The notes: generated from the sequence alone by a model not told the origin. Counted from the first letter of the stretch, positions 52,856 to 61,180 are shown. The stretch is 64,000 bases of DNA from Palsa-504 sp963808315 (GCA_963808315.1 CAWEFK010000033.1:186001-250000); one strand, 5' to 3'. Made by a program: numbers and translations.

Positions 52856-53452
52856 GTGGACATCACCGACCTGGACCCTGATCCGCTGCGGCAACTGGCG
52901 ACATGGCTGGAGGCCGCGCGCAGTGCGGGCGAGCCGATGCCTGAGGCCATGACCGTCGCGACCGCGACCGCTGATGGCCTCCCGGCGGCACGGATCGTGA
53001 TACTTCGCGGCCTCGAGCCAGGGCTGGCCTTCTTCACCGACCTCACCAGCGACAAGGGTACTGAGCTGGCCGCTAATCCGCAGGCAGCGGCGGTGCTGCA
53101 CTGGCTCCGCCCGGTCCATCGCCAGGTCCGGGTGGTGGGAGCCGTCGAGCCGGTAAGCGAGGAGGAAGTCAGCGAGTACTGGCGTACACGCCCCGCGGCT
53201 ACCCGTCGCAACGCCACCGTCTCGTACCAGAGCAGCGTCATCGCCGACCAGGGCGCCCTCCAGGCGCAGGTGAGGGACATGCAGCTCCGCCACCCGGCCG
53301 GCACTGATCTGCCCCGGCCCCAGCGCTGGGGCGGCTTCCGGGTGCTGCCCGGGCGCGTCGAGTTCTGGGAGGAAGCTCCGGACGGCCTGCACGACCGGAT
53401 CCGCTACCGGCGGGCAGGCGATAACTGGACGATCGAACGGCTGTCCCCCTGA
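52856..53452 (+). CDS. pdxH: pyridoxamine 5'-phosphate oxidase
   Basis: 198 residues from GTG 52856. FMN split barrel: EAMTVATATADGLPAARIVI, LRGLEPGLAFFTDLTSDKGT, ELAANPQAAAVLHWLRPVHR, QVRVVGAVEPVSEEEVSEYW and the C-terminal PQRWGGFRVLPGRVEFWEEA then HDRIRYRR, which hold the PLP- and FMN-binding Arg and His. It oxidises PNP/PMP to PLP in vitamin B6 metabolism. Slightly short at the N-terminus compared with E. coli PdxH, otherwise complete. Confidence 0.85.
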   Translation: MDITDLDPDPLRQLATWLEAARSAGEPMPEAMTVATATADGLPAARIVILRGLEPGLAFFTDLTSDKGTELAANPQAAAVLHWLRPVHRQVRVVGAVEPVSEEEVSEYWRTRPAATRRNATVSYQSSVIADQGALQAQVRDMQLRHPAGTDLPRPQRWGGFRVLPGRVEFWEEAPDGLHDRIRYRRAGDNWTIERLSP

Positions 53453-53460
53453 GGAGCCGG

Positions 53461-53784
53461 TCAGCGCGGCTGGATCTCGCCCATCGGGCCGAAGCCGGCA
53501 TGCGGGGTATCGAGGTAGATGATCTGCGGCTGCGTGGCCACCAGGTCCGGTGCGGTGTCGAAGAACTTCTTCACGTAGGGCTGCTTGACGTGCGAGGCGC
53601 CCGCCTCGGCATCGGTGAAGCCCTCGATGCAGACGAACTCGTTGTCGTCGGTAAGGCTCCGGGCGAACTGGAAGAACAAGCAGCCGTCCTCGGAATTGAC
53701 GTCCTTGGCATAGGCGTCGGCCACCGCTAGCCACTCGCTCATCTTCTCGGGCCGGATCTGCATCTTGATGTTGATCAGGATCAT
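53461..53784 (-). CDS. antibiotic biosynthesis monooxygenase (ABM) domain protein
   Basis: 107 residues from ATG 53784, with AGGAGG at a good distance upstream. It reads MILINIKMQIRPEKMSEWLA, a CLFFQFARSLTDDNEFVCIE strand pair and HVKQPYVKKFFDTAPD. Small ferredoxin-like dimers of the ABM/YgiN family oxidise quinols or act as detoxifying mono-oxygenases without cofactor. Convergent with pdxH, 8 bp apart. Confidence 0.75.
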   Translation of the reverse strand: MILINIKMQIRPEKMSEWLAVADAYAKDVNSEDGCLFFQFARSLTDDNEFVCIEGFTDAEAGASHVKQPYVKKFFDTAPDLVATQPQIIYLDTPHAGFGPMGEIQPR

Positions 53785-53904
53785 GGGTCTCCTCCTGCTA
53801 ATGCCAGTTGTCATCATCGTGCTGCGATCGCCCGCCACGGTCAACGGCAGCGCTCACCGCCGTGGCTCGTTGCCCCTCATTTGATGGACTCCTAAGGTTG
53901 AGCG

Positions 53905-54288
53905 TCAGAGGGGCTGGAGCCGACTGCGCAGGAGGCAGAATTCGTTGCCTTCCGGGTCGGCCAGGACATGCCAGCTCTCGGTGCCGGTCTGGCCGATGTC
54001 GGCGGGCCTGGCGCCGAGAGCGAGGAGCCGCTCCAGCTCGGCATCCTGGTCGCGGTCGGTGGCGTTGACGTCGATGTGCAGTCGGAGCTTCCCGGGCCGC
54101 GGGTCGCTGCTGTGGCTAAGGATGAGGGTGGGCTGCGGGCCGCCGAAGCCCGCGTCGGACGGCCCGATCTCGATGCTTCCGTCGTCCTCCCGGCCTAGCT
54201 CGACGTAACCGAGGACCTCACTCCAGAACGCGGCGAGCCGGCCGGGGTCGGCGGCGTCGATGACCAGCTCACTGATGCGGCATGCCAT
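53905..54288 (-). CDS. VOC family protein
   Basis: 127 residues from ATG 54288. CRISELVIDAADPGRLAAFW, SEVLGYVELGREDDGS, PGKLRLHIDVNATDRDQDAE and LADPEGNEFCLLRS are the standard pieces of the single-unit VOC proteins common in actinomycetes. The DPEGNEFC ending carries the metal Glu. Function unknown. Confidence 0.8.
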   Translation of the reverse strand: MACRISELVIDAADPGRLAAFWSEVLGYVELGREDDGSIEIGPSDAGFGGPQPTLILSHSSDPRPGKLRLHIDVNATDRDQDAELERLLALGARPADIGQTGTESWHVLADPEGNEFCLLRSRLQPL

Positions 54289-54302
54289 GCCCGTCAGCGT
54301 AC

Positions 54303-54977
54303 CTAAGGGGCGTAGGCGTGCAGGCGGTCGGCGAGGCCGGCTGGGTTGCTGAGCGCGACCAGGTGCCCGCCGGGGATCTCATCGGCGTCGATGCCGAGCC
54401 GCTCGCGGGCGAGGCGGCGCTGGAACCCGGCCGGGAGGAAGCGGTCCTGGGCGCCGATCAGCACCTTGATCGGGACGTCCGGCCAGTGCTTGAACGCGCA
54501 CGGCTGCCCGAAAGGCGTGCCGGCCGGCTCGCGTGGCGGCCCGGCGGCGGCCAGCACGGCCCGGGCCTCGGCCGACAGGTCATGCAAGAAATAGGTCTCG
54601 GCGTCGAACTCGCCGTCACGGCCGGCCGCCTCGTCGGCGGCGCGGCGTGCCTTTCCTGATCCGGTGGCGTCCCACCACTCACCCGGAGTCTCGCCTGGTT
54701 CGGGGATCATCGCGTTTAGCAAGACGATCATCGCGACCGGCCGGCTGACCATGGGCGCGGTGAACGCGCCCAGCGACTGGGCCACCAGCACCACGCCGAG
54801 CTGATCGCCGATCGCCCGGTCGACGAGCTGAGCGTATTCCGGCAGGCCCAGCGCCGGGTCGTCCTCGGCGATGTCCACCGCGATCGCCGAGTGGCCCCGC
54901 CGCCGCAGTTCGGGCACCAGCATCGCCCAGTAGGCGGCCTGACCGCCCGCCCCTGGCACCAGCACGAACGTAGTCAT
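54303..54977 (-). CDS. alpha/beta hydrolase
   Basis: 224 residues from ATG 54977. FVLVPGAGGQAAYWAMLVPE (oxyanion), GVVLVAQSLGAFTAPMVSR with nucleophile Ser in AQSLG, VPIKVLIGAQDRFLP (Asp) and IPGGHLVALSNP (His). It belongs to the small esterase-like group near MhpC/SABP2-like proteins. The start codon directly follows the stop of the GNAT gene (TAGATG), so the two are co-translated. Confidence 0.8.
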   Translation of the reverse strand: MTTFVLVPGAGGQAAYWAMLVPELRRRGHSAIAVDIAEDDPALGLPEYAQLVDRAIGDQLGVVLVAQSLGAFTAPMVSRPVAMIVLLNAMIPEPGETPGEWWDATGSGKARRAADEAAGRDGEFDAETYFLHDLSAEARAVLAAAGPPREPAGTPFGQPCAFKHWPDVPIKVLIGAQDRFLPAGFQRRLARERLGIDADEIPGGHLVALSNPAGLADRLHAYAP

Positions 54978-55832
54978 CTACACCATCCTAGGGGCGCCTT
55001 CGTGCACCATCTCATCTTGGGAGAGGGTCAACTCGGCGCCGCAGCACGCCAGCCAGGAGCACAGGGCCTGGTCGCGCGCGTCGACGGTGGTGAGCACCAC
55101 CCGCTCCGGTGATGCGTGCCGCAGCGCGGCCGCGAGCAGGGCGCGCCCGATGCCGCGGCCGCGCGCGGCCGGATCGACGGCTAGCTCGGCTAGGTCGCCG
55201 GTTGGCGCGAAAAGCACCGCCGACCCGCGCAGCACGCTACCCTCGCGCACCACCAGCCAGAGCGGGGATGGCAGCGCGCGACGCTGCGCTTCGCGCCGGT
55301 TCTGCCACGCCGCCGGGTACGTCAGCCATGACTCGGGCGGCAAGGCGTCGGGCGTCCAGGGCTCGACCACGGCCTCCCACGCGGGCTCGCCGAGCACGGC
55401 CGCCGCGCGCGGCAGCTGGTAGTAGTGCAGCATGCGGGCGGCCCGAAACCCCAGCCGCCGATAGGCCCGGGCCGCGCGCTCGTTTCCGCGGATCACCTCC
55501 AGCCGGTGCGGCCGCGCGCTGGTGGCCGCCCGTACTCGCGCGAACATGGTGTCAATTCCGCCGCTGCCGCGCGCCTCGGGCAGGATGCCGGCCATGATGC
55601 AGTAGGCCTCGTGTCGGCCGTCGTCTCGCCCGGTGAGCCAGAACCCCGCCGGCTGTCCCGCGCGGAAAAGGCCGAACGACCATGCCGGTTCCCAGCCGCG
55701 GCGGGTGAGCAGTGCGTCCAGGGCCGCGACATCGACCCGCATCGGGATGACGTAGTCGGCGAACGCCTCGGAGGCGACGGGGTGCAGGTCAGCTGCCTGG
55801 TAGCCGACCAGGTCACCGACGACGTCGTCCAT
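54978..55832 (-). CDS. tandem GNAT acetyltransferase
   Basis: 284 residues from ATG 55832. Two GNAT units: the first around 65-130 (EAYCIMAGILPEARGSGGID, RLEVIRGNERAARAYRRLGF), the second at 210-280 (DLAELAVDPAARGRGIGRAL, LLAAALRHASPERVVLTTVD). The frame remains open upstream into non-conserved sequence, so this ATG is preferred although it has no clear ribosome-binding site. Acceptor unknown. First gene of a two-gene unit with the alpha/beta hydrolase. Confidence 0.75.
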   Translation of the reverse strand: MDDVVGDLVGYQAADLHPVASEAFADYVIPMRVDVAALDALLTRRGWEPAWSFGLFRAGQPAGFWLTGRDDGRHEAYCIMAGILPEARGSGGIDTMFARVRAATSARPHRLEVIRGNERAARAYRRLGFRAARMLHYYQLPRAAAVLGEPAWEAVVEPWTPDALPPESWLTYPAAWQNRREAQRRALPSPLWLVVREGSVLRGSAVLFAPTGDLAELAVDPAARGRGIGRALLAAALRHASPERVVLTTVDARDQALCSWLACCGAELTLSQDEMVHEGAPRMV

Positions 55833-55901
55833 GGTGCCAATGTAACGTAAGACACAGAAGAGACGTATCCGCGAAAGGCGGCCGCGGGTTTGCTGGCCGG
55901 G

Positions 55902-56013
55902 GTGGTGGCGCGGCCGGGTGGTGGCGCGGCCGGGTGGTGGCGCGGACGGGATGGTGGCGCGGCCGGGTGGTGGCGCGGCCGGGTGGTGGCGCGGACGGGA
56001 TGGTGGAGCAGAC
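55902..56013. repeat. 16-bp tandem repeats upstream of the STAND gene
   Basis: Seven units related to GTGGTGGCGCGGCCGG, arranged as two copies of a three-unit block (two CCGG units then one ACGG unit, with one extra base, GATGG, between blocks) plus a partial unit. They end 30 bp before the GTG start of the next gene. An open frame crosses them, but the 16-17 bp period and composition do not look coding. Confidence 0.75.
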
Positions 56014-56043
56014 TGGCCGGGTGGACCAGGACCGGAGCGAGAG

Positions 56044-58188
56044 GTGAGTGAGCCGGCGCCCGATGAGGTGGTCATCCGGACTCCGGACCGGCGGCTGCGG
56101 GTGTTCGTCAGTTCCACGCTGGGTGAGCTGGCCGAGGAGCGGCAGGCGGTTGCGCGTGCGGTTTCTTCGCTACGGCTGACGCCGGTGATGTTCGAGGCGG
56201 GGGCGCGGCCGTATCCTCCGGCCGAGGTGTACCGGGCGTACCTGGCGCAGGCCGATGTGTTCATCGGCTTGTACTGGCAGCGGTACGGGCAGCTGGTCCC
56301 GGGCGCGCAGGTCTCGGGGCTTGAAGAGGAGTTCGACCTGTCGGCCGGGTTGCCGCGGCTGCTGTACGTCAAGAGGCCGGCCCCCGGCCGGGCCCCGGGC
56401 CTGGCCGAGTTGCTGGCCCGGATCAAGGAGGAGTCCTCGGCCTCCTACCGTTATTTCCGCACCCCGGCCGAGCTGGGCCGGCTGGTCCGCGATGACCTGG
56501 CGGTGCTGCTGAGCGAGCGGTTCGAGGCCGCTGGCGGCCAGGCGGCGCGGGCCGCACGGACGCCGGAGGGCCGCCTGGGGCGGCTGCCGGTGAGCACGAC
56601 GTCGCTGCTTGGCCGGGACCTGGCCATCGGTGAGGTGGCCGGGCTGATAGAGGATTCCGGGGTGCGGCTGGTGACGCTGACCGGGCCGGGCGGGGTGGGC
56701 AAGACCCGGCTGGCGGTGGCGGTAGGCGAGCGGCTGCGTGATCGCTTCGGTGCGGGCACGCTGTTCGTGCCGTTGGAGTCGGTGACAGATCCGAGAGCGG
56801 TCCTGGGCGCCGTCGGCCGGATGGCCGGAGCCGACCTGACGCGGGCGGGCTCGCCCCTGGACGCCATGGCCGAGACGTTCGGCGACGGCGCCTGGCTGCT
56901 CATTCTGGACAACCTGGAGCAAGTGATCAACGTCGCCCGCGACCTCGGGGAGCTGCTGGCTCGCTGTCCTGGGGTGGCGATCTTGGCTACCAGCCGGACG
57001 GCGCTCGAGCTGCGAGCCGAGCGGGAGTATCCCGTGTCACCGTTGCCGCTACCCCCGTCGCCCGGCTCCGGCGGGATGTCGGCCGGGGAACTGGCCGCCT
57101 CGCCGGCGATGGCGCTGTTCGCGGACCGCGCGAGCGCGGTGCGGCCTGGCTTCACGCTGACCGAGGGCAACGCCGCGGCGGTGGCCGAGATCTGCCGCCT
57201 GCTCGAGGGACTGCCGCTAGCGATCGAACTGGCCGCCGGCCGCACCAGGCTGCTCGACCCCCAGGCGCTGCTTGACCGGCTCGCGGCCTCGCTGGACGCG
57301 CTCGGGACCGGCGCGGTAGACCTGCCCGAGCGCCAGCGCACGCTCCGGGCCACGGTGGAGTGGAGCGTGGGCCTGCTTGAGGAGGGCGAGCGGTCACTGC
57401 TTGAGGTCGCCGCGGTGTTCACCGACGGCTGGACCATCCAGGCCGCCGCCCGCGTGGCGGGGGTTGACGAGGACCGGGCGCTTGAGCTTTCCGAGGCGCT
57501 GGCCCGCCAGAGCCTGGTCGTCGTCGACAGCACCGAGCTCGGGCCCCGGACCCGGATGCTGGAAACCATCCGCGCGTTCGTGGCCGAGCGGCTGGCCGGC
57601 CGGCCCGACGCCGCCGAGGTCGGCCACCGCCACGCCAGCTACTACCGCGCCCTGGCCGAGCAGGCCGACCGGCCGCTGCGCGGCCCCGGCCGGAACCAGT
57701 GGCTGGACCGGCTGGACGCCGAGACGGGCAACCTGGCCGCCGCCGTGCGCTGGTTCCTTGACCATGACCGCGGGCCGCTGCCTCACTTGTTCCGGGTTCT
57801 GTGGCTGTTCTGGTCGCAGCGCGACCTTGAGCCCGAGGCCCGCCCCTGGGTGGAGCAGCTCTTGCCCGCCGACGGGACGCTGGACCCGCAGGCCCGGGCC
57901 GAGCTGGCGTGGGCGGCGGCCGTGCTGGCCGTCGACACCAGTGACGACGCGGCGGCGCTGGCCGGCCGGGAGCGCCTGGCCCCGCTGCTGGCCGGGATCG
58001 AGGACCCCTTCCTGCACGCGGCATCGCAGCTGGCCATGGCCTGGGCCATGCCGATCACCGGTGACTTCGGCTCGGCACGAGCCGGTTCGATCAGGCGTTC
58101 GCCGTCGGCTCGGGGCTCACCCAGCGGGAGGCCGTCGCCGTCGTGCGGGACCAGGGCGGCGCCGGAACGCCCTGAGCCGGCGCGCTGA
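56044..58188 (+). CDS. DUF4062 - NB-ARC (STAND) ATPase, C-terminal region deleted and frame-shifted
   Basis: About 714 residues from GTG 56044 (GGAG six bases upstream). Residues 16-110 are DUF4062 (RRLRVFVSSTLGELAEERQA, ADVFIGLYWQRYGQLVPG). NB-ARC follows: P-loop GPGGVGKT (214-221), Walker B LLILDN (285-290), TSRTAL sensor 1, GLPLAIELAAGR (389-400). Then a winged-helix region and one TPR-like helix pair. After MAWAMPITGDF the frame turns Ser/Arg-rich, while another frame carries a family C-terminus (FDQAFAVGSGLTQREAVAVV, then RDQGGAGTP, stop at 58175). The repeat region of several hundred residues normally between is missing, so a sensor deletion plus frame shift is likely. Confidence 0.75.
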   Translation: MSEPAPDEVVIRTPDRRLRVFVSSTLGELAEERQAVARAVSSLRLTPVMFEAGARPYPPAEVYRAYLAQADVFIGLYWQRYGQLVPGAQVSGLEEEFDLSAGLPRLLYVKRPAPGRAPGLAELLARIKEESSASYRYFRTPAELGRLVRDDLAVLLSERFEAAGGQAARAARTPEGRLGRLPVSTTSLLGRDLAIGEVAGLIEDSGVRLVTLTGPGGVGKTRLAVAVGERLRDRFGAGTLFVPLESVTDPRAVLGAVGRMAGADLTRAGSPLDAMAETFGDGAWLLILDNLEQVINVARDLGELLARCPGVAILATSRTALELRAEREYPVSPLPLPPSPGSGGMSAGELAASPAMALFADRASAVRPGFTLTEGNAAAVAEICRLLEGLPLAIELAAGRTRLLDPQALLDRLAASLDALGTGAVDLPERQRTLRATVEWSVGLLEEGERSLLEVAAVFTDGWTIQAAARVAGVDEDRALELSEALARQSLVVVDSTELGPRTRMLETIRAFVAERLAGRPDAAEVGHRHASYYRALAEQADRPLRGPGRNQWLDRLDAETGNLAAAVRWFLDHDRGPLPHLFRVLWLFWSQRDLEPEARPWVEQLLPADGTLDPQARAELAWAAAVLAVDTSDDAAALAGRERLAPLLAGIEDPFLHAASQLAMAWAMPITGDFGSARAGSIRRSPSARGSPSGRPSPSCGTRAAPERPEPAR

Positions 58189-58242
58189 GCCGCCACCCCG
58201 GTCGGCCTACCGATGCGGACTAAGCGGCGGTAGCCTGATCGG

Positions 58243-58743
58243 GTGTACGAGCCGTACCCGGTCTCGGAACCTTCGCAGCCGCCCGAGCGCGCCCGGCCGC
58301 CGCGGACAGTGAGTACTGCCGTCAGGCTCATGTACGCCGGCGCGGCGCTCGAGGTGGTCACCTTGATCATCGCGCTGTTCAGCCGGGCCAGCTTCAAGTC
58401 GGTCATTCTCAAGGCGAACCCGCACGACACCGCGGCGCAGCTCCACACCGCCGAGAACTTCCGGGCCGGCCTCCTGGTCATCGGCGCCCTGATCGCGGTG
58501 GGCGCCTGGCTCTGGATGGCGTGGGCGAACGGCCACGGGCGAAGCTGGGCCAGGGGCGTCTCGACGGCGCTCTTCGTCGTCGGCACGCTGGGCCTGCCGA
58601 TCGTCTCGCTCCGCAACGCGCGCAACGCGCCCACGCTGACCGTCGGCGTCGTCATCTGGGCGGTCGGCCTCGCCGTGGTCGTGCTCATCTTCAGCAAGGA
58701 CTCCGGCCCGTACTACCGGCAGGCGGGGTCGCTCAGCCGGTGA
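58243..58743 (+). CDS. four-helix membrane protein
   Basis: 166 residues from GTG 58243. A proline-rich cytoplasmic start (PYPVSEPSQPPERARPPRTV) is followed by four membrane helices: LMYAGAALEVVTLIIALF, RAGLLVIGALIAVGAWLWMA, VSTALFVVGTLGLPIVSL and LTVGVVIWAVGLAVVVLIFS. It ends with SKDSGPYYRQ, a tail often seen in actinobacterial proteins of this type. Function unknown. Its end overlaps the convergent NAD(P)-binding gene by 11 bp. Confidence 0.7.
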   Translation: MYEPYPVSEPSQPPERARPPRTVSTAVRLMYAGAALEVVTLIIALFSRASFKSVILKANPHDTAAQLHTAENFRAGLLVIGALIAVGAWLWMAWANGHGRSWARGVSTALFVVGTLGLPIVSLRNARNAPTLTVGVVIWAVGLAVVVLIFSKDSGPYYRQAGSLSR

Positions 58744-59341
58744 TGTTGACGATCTGGCGGACGGCGGTGCGGTCCTGGGCCAGGTCCACCAGGGCCGCGG
58801 CGAAGGCGGACCTGGCCAGAGAGTAAGGGCCCCTGGTGAACAGCGCGGTGCTGCGGCGGGCCGGGCCATCGGCTGGTTTGCCCACCAGCCGGGTACCCCG
58901 CAGGACCGTCCAGTCCAGCTCGCTGGCGGCGATGATCCGGTCGGCGGCGGCCTGGTCGGCGAACTCCTTGGCGAAGATCCTCCGGACCACCCCGGCCACG
59001 ACGTAGGGCCGGGTGGCGACCAGGCCGTAGGCGCTGGTGGCCACGAGCCGGGACACGCCCAGGGACGCCATGGCGGCGGTGACGGTCCCGGCGATCCCGG
59101 CGATCACCCCCGCCTCCCCCCGGCCGCTCACCGTCACGATCACGGCGCCCTGGCCGGCGATGGCCTTCTCGACCGCGACGCGGTCGCGTCCGTCGCCCTC
59201 GACCACTGCGGCCAGGCCCGCGACACCGGTCAGGGCGCCGGCGTCCCGGGCGAACGCGGTCACCTCATGGCCGCGGCGGATCCCGTCCGCCAGGACGAGC
59301 CGGCCGTTGCCGCCGGTCGATCCGAACACTGCGATCCTCAT
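58733..59341 (-). CDS. NAD(P)H-binding (atypical SDR, NmrA-like) protein
   Basis: 202 residues from ATG 59341 (GGGAGAA upstream). RIAVFGSTGGNGRLVLADGI is the glycine-rich NAD(P) site (GxTGxxGR type), followed by HEVTAFARD, an AVIVTVSGRGEAG strand and LDWTVLRGTRLVGKPADGPA, all typical of NAD(P)H-binding PF13460 proteins (quinone or flavin reductase-like). Divergent from a MarR regulator with a shared operator, which probably controls it. Confidence 0.85.
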   Translation of the reverse strand: MRIAVFGSTGGNGRLVLADGIRRGHEVTAFARDAGALTGVAGLAAVVEGDGRDRVAVEKAIAGQGAVIVTVSGRGEAGVIAGIAGTVTAAMASLGVSRLVATSAYGLVATRPYVVAGVVRRIFAKEFADQAAADRIIAASELDWTVLRGTRLVGKPADGPARRSTALFTRGPYSLARSAFAAALVDLAQDRTAVRQIVNITG

Positions 59342-59360
59342 CTGTTCTCCCGTCAAGACC

Positions 59361-59405
59361 ATATTAATTGACACCATATTGATTGGAACCAATCTAACTG
59401 GTTCC
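59361..59405. promoter_or_regulatory. MarR-type operator between divergent genes
   Basis: GATTGG-AA-CCAATC (59381-59394) is a perfect 14-bp interrupted palindrome; it overlaps GGAACCA (59385-59391) and TGGTTCC (59399-59405), a 7-bp inverted repeat with 7-bp spacer. To the left, ACCATATTAATTG and ACCATATTGATTG form a 15-bp direct repeat. The region is AT-rich against a GC-rich background, as expected for a promoter. Confidence 0.6.
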
Positions 59406-59488
59406 TAGCTATACTCGGCGCATGAACAGGATCTGTCAAGCGAACTCACCCGGGTGGGGGGCACCGGCGCCGGTGGGAGGTCCGGGGC

Positions 59489-59944
59489 GTGCCTAGCCCG
59501 GAGCCCGGGGCCGAACCGCTGGCCGGCCAGATCCACATCGCGGCCCGCGCCACCCGCGGCCTGCTCGACGCGGTGCTGGCCGAGGCCGGAACCACCTTTT
59601 CCAGCTGGGCCGTGCTCGCCGCCCTCAAGGCCCGCGGACCCGCCATCCAGAAGGATCTCGCTGCGTCCCTCAGCATGATCGGCCCCTCGATCGTCGAGCG
59701 GATCGATCAGCTCGAAGCGGCAGGCCTGGTCACCAGGTCCCCGGTCCCCGGCGACCGCCGGGCCTCGCTGGTCGACCTGACCGGCGAGGGCCAGGCGCTG
59801 ATCGCGCGCCTGCAGGGCGTCATGCGCACCACCGAAGACGCGCTCACCGACGGGCTCGACTCCCGCGACGTGCAGGCCGCCCGGCGCGTGCTCGCGCAGG
59901 TGGCCGACCGCGCCAGGACGCTCCGCACCACGCGATCAGGCTGA
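59489..59944 (+). CDS. MarR family transcriptional regulator
   Basis: 151 residues from GTG 59489 (GGGAGG nine bases upstream). Winged helix: FSSWAVLAALKARGPAIQKD, LAASLSMIGPSIVERIDQLE, AAGLVTRSPVPGDRRASLVD (wing with DRR). Likely represses the divergent NAD(P)H-binding gene and itself through the palindromes between them, being relieved by a phenolic or oxidant. Its last 9 bp overlap the convergent HxlR gene. Confidence 0.85.
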   Translation: MPSPEPGAEPLAGQIHIAARATRGLLDAVLAEAGTTFSSWAVLAALKARGPAIQKDLAASLSMIGPSIVERIDQLEAAGLVTRSPVPGDRRASLVDLTGEGQALIARLQGVMRTTEDALTDGLDSRDVQAARRVLAQVADRARTLRTTRSG

Positions 59945-60400
59945 GGTCGGCGAGGGGTAGGCCGCGGTGGGGATCGCGGCGACGTCGGCGGGCGCGACCT
60001 CCCGGCCGCGCTCGTCGATGTAGCCCACGTGCACCGGGCGGTCGGTGCCCTTGACCCGGCGCAGCATGCTCGGGCCCTCGGGGCGGGGCAGGTGCTCATC
60101 ACCCCACTGCTGGAGCGCGCTGAGCACGACGTGCAGGTCGCGGCCCGCGGGGGTCAGCCGGTAGGCGGACCGGGACCGCGCGCCGGGCTCCTGGTACGGC
60201 TCGCGTTCCATCACCCCGTACGCGACGAGCGTGGCCAGCCGGTCCGACAGGACGTCGGGGGCCACCCCCAGGCTCGCCCGGAACTCGGCGAACCTGGTCA
60301 CGCCCAGGAAGGCGTCGCGCAGGATCAGGAAGGTCCACCGCTCACCGAGCACGCCCAGACTGCGCGCGATCGAGCAGGTCGACTCGGGAACACTCGCCAT
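59936..60400 (-). CDS. HxlR family transcriptional regulator
   Basis: 154 residues from ATG 60400. HxlR core: CSIARSLGVLGERWTFLILR, DAFLGVTRFAEFRASLGVAP (with the family Cys near the N-terminus), VLSDRLATLVAYGVMEREPY and RSAYRLTPAGRDLHVVLSAL. A C-terminal extension of about 50 residues is typical of this subgroup. Divergent from an SDR gene, its likely target. Confidence 0.85.
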   Translation of the reverse strand: MASVPESTCSIARSLGVLGERWTFLILRDAFLGVTRFAEFRASLGVAPDVLSDRLATLVAYGVMEREPYQEPGARSRSAYRLTPAGRDLHVVLSALQQWGDEHLPRPEGPSMLRRVKGTDRPVHVGYIDERGREVAPADVAAIPTAAYPSPTSA

Positions 60401-60416
60401 ACCCCGATCCTACCCC

Positions 60417-60466
60417 CTGAGTTGTTCTTTCATATCCAGAATGCTAGGTTGGAAAAACCAACTCAG
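60417..60466. promoter_or_regulatory. inverted repeat between HxlR and SDR genes
   Basis: CTGAGTTG (60417-60424) and CAACTCAG (60459-60466) are perfect 8-bp arms 34 bp apart, and GTTGG-AAAAA-CCAAC adds an inner stem next to the right arm. The layout suits an HxlR dimer-of-dimers operator controlling both genes. Confidence 0.5.
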
Positions 60467-60481
60467 AAGAGGAGATGCCCG

Positions 60482-61180
60482 ATGGACATCGACGGGAAAA
60501 TCGCACTCGTGACCGGAGCCAATCGCGGCCTCGGCAGGCACCTGGCCGCCCAGCTCAGGGACCGGGGCGCGACCGTCTACGCCGCCGCCCGCCAGCCGGC
60601 CACGGTCGACCTGCCCGGCGTCATGCCGATCGCCCTGGACATCACCGATCCCGCCTCGGTCGCCGCCGCGGCCGCTGCGACCAGCGGCGTGTCGATCCTC
60701 GTCAACAACGCCGGCACCTCCACCGGGTCCTCGCTGCTCACCGGGGACCTGGCTGACATCCGGCTGGAACTTGACACGCACTTCTTCGGCACCCTGGCCG
60801 TGATCCGGGCCTTCGCCCCGCAGCTGGCCGCGCAGGGCAGCAGCGCGGTGCTGAACATCTTGTCGGCGCTGTCCTGGGTGACCTTCCCGAGCACCGGGGC
60901 GTACTGCGCGGCCAAGTCGGCGGAATGGTCGCTGACCAACGCCCTGCGCCTGGAGCTGGCCCCGCAGGGCACCCGGGTCAGCGCGCTGCACGTCGGCTAC
61001 ATGGACACCGACATGGCCAAGGACATCGACGCCCCCAAGTCCGACCCGGCGATCATCGCCAAGCTGGCCATCGACGGCATCGAGGCGGGCGACGCGGAGA
61101 TCATCGCCGACGAGGTCAGCCGGCGGGTCCAGGCCGGCCTGGCGTCCGGCGTCGCCGCCCTCTACCCGCAGGTCGCCTAG
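60482..61180 (+). CDS. SDR family oxidoreductase
   Basis: 232 residues from ATG 60482 (GAGGAG nine bases upstream). Cofactor motif IALVTGANRGLGRHLAAQL, NNAG in GVSILVNNAGTSTGS, catalytic Ser in ILSALSWVTFPSTGAYCAAK (the S...Y-x-x-x-K set complete). Classical SDR size. HxlR-controlled SDRs usually reduce aldehydes or quinones; substrate unknown. Confidence 0.88.
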   Translation: MDIDGKIALVTGANRGLGRHLAAQLRDRGATVYAAARQPATVDLPGVMPIALDITDPASVAAAAAATSGVSILVNNAGTSTGSSLLTGDLADIRLELDTHFFGTLAVIRAFAPQLAAQGSSAVLNILSALSWVTFPSTGAYCAAKSAEWSLTNALRLELAPQGTRVSALHVGYMDTDMAKDIDAPKSDPAIIAKLAIDGIEAGDAEIIADEVSRRVQAGLASGVAALYPQVA

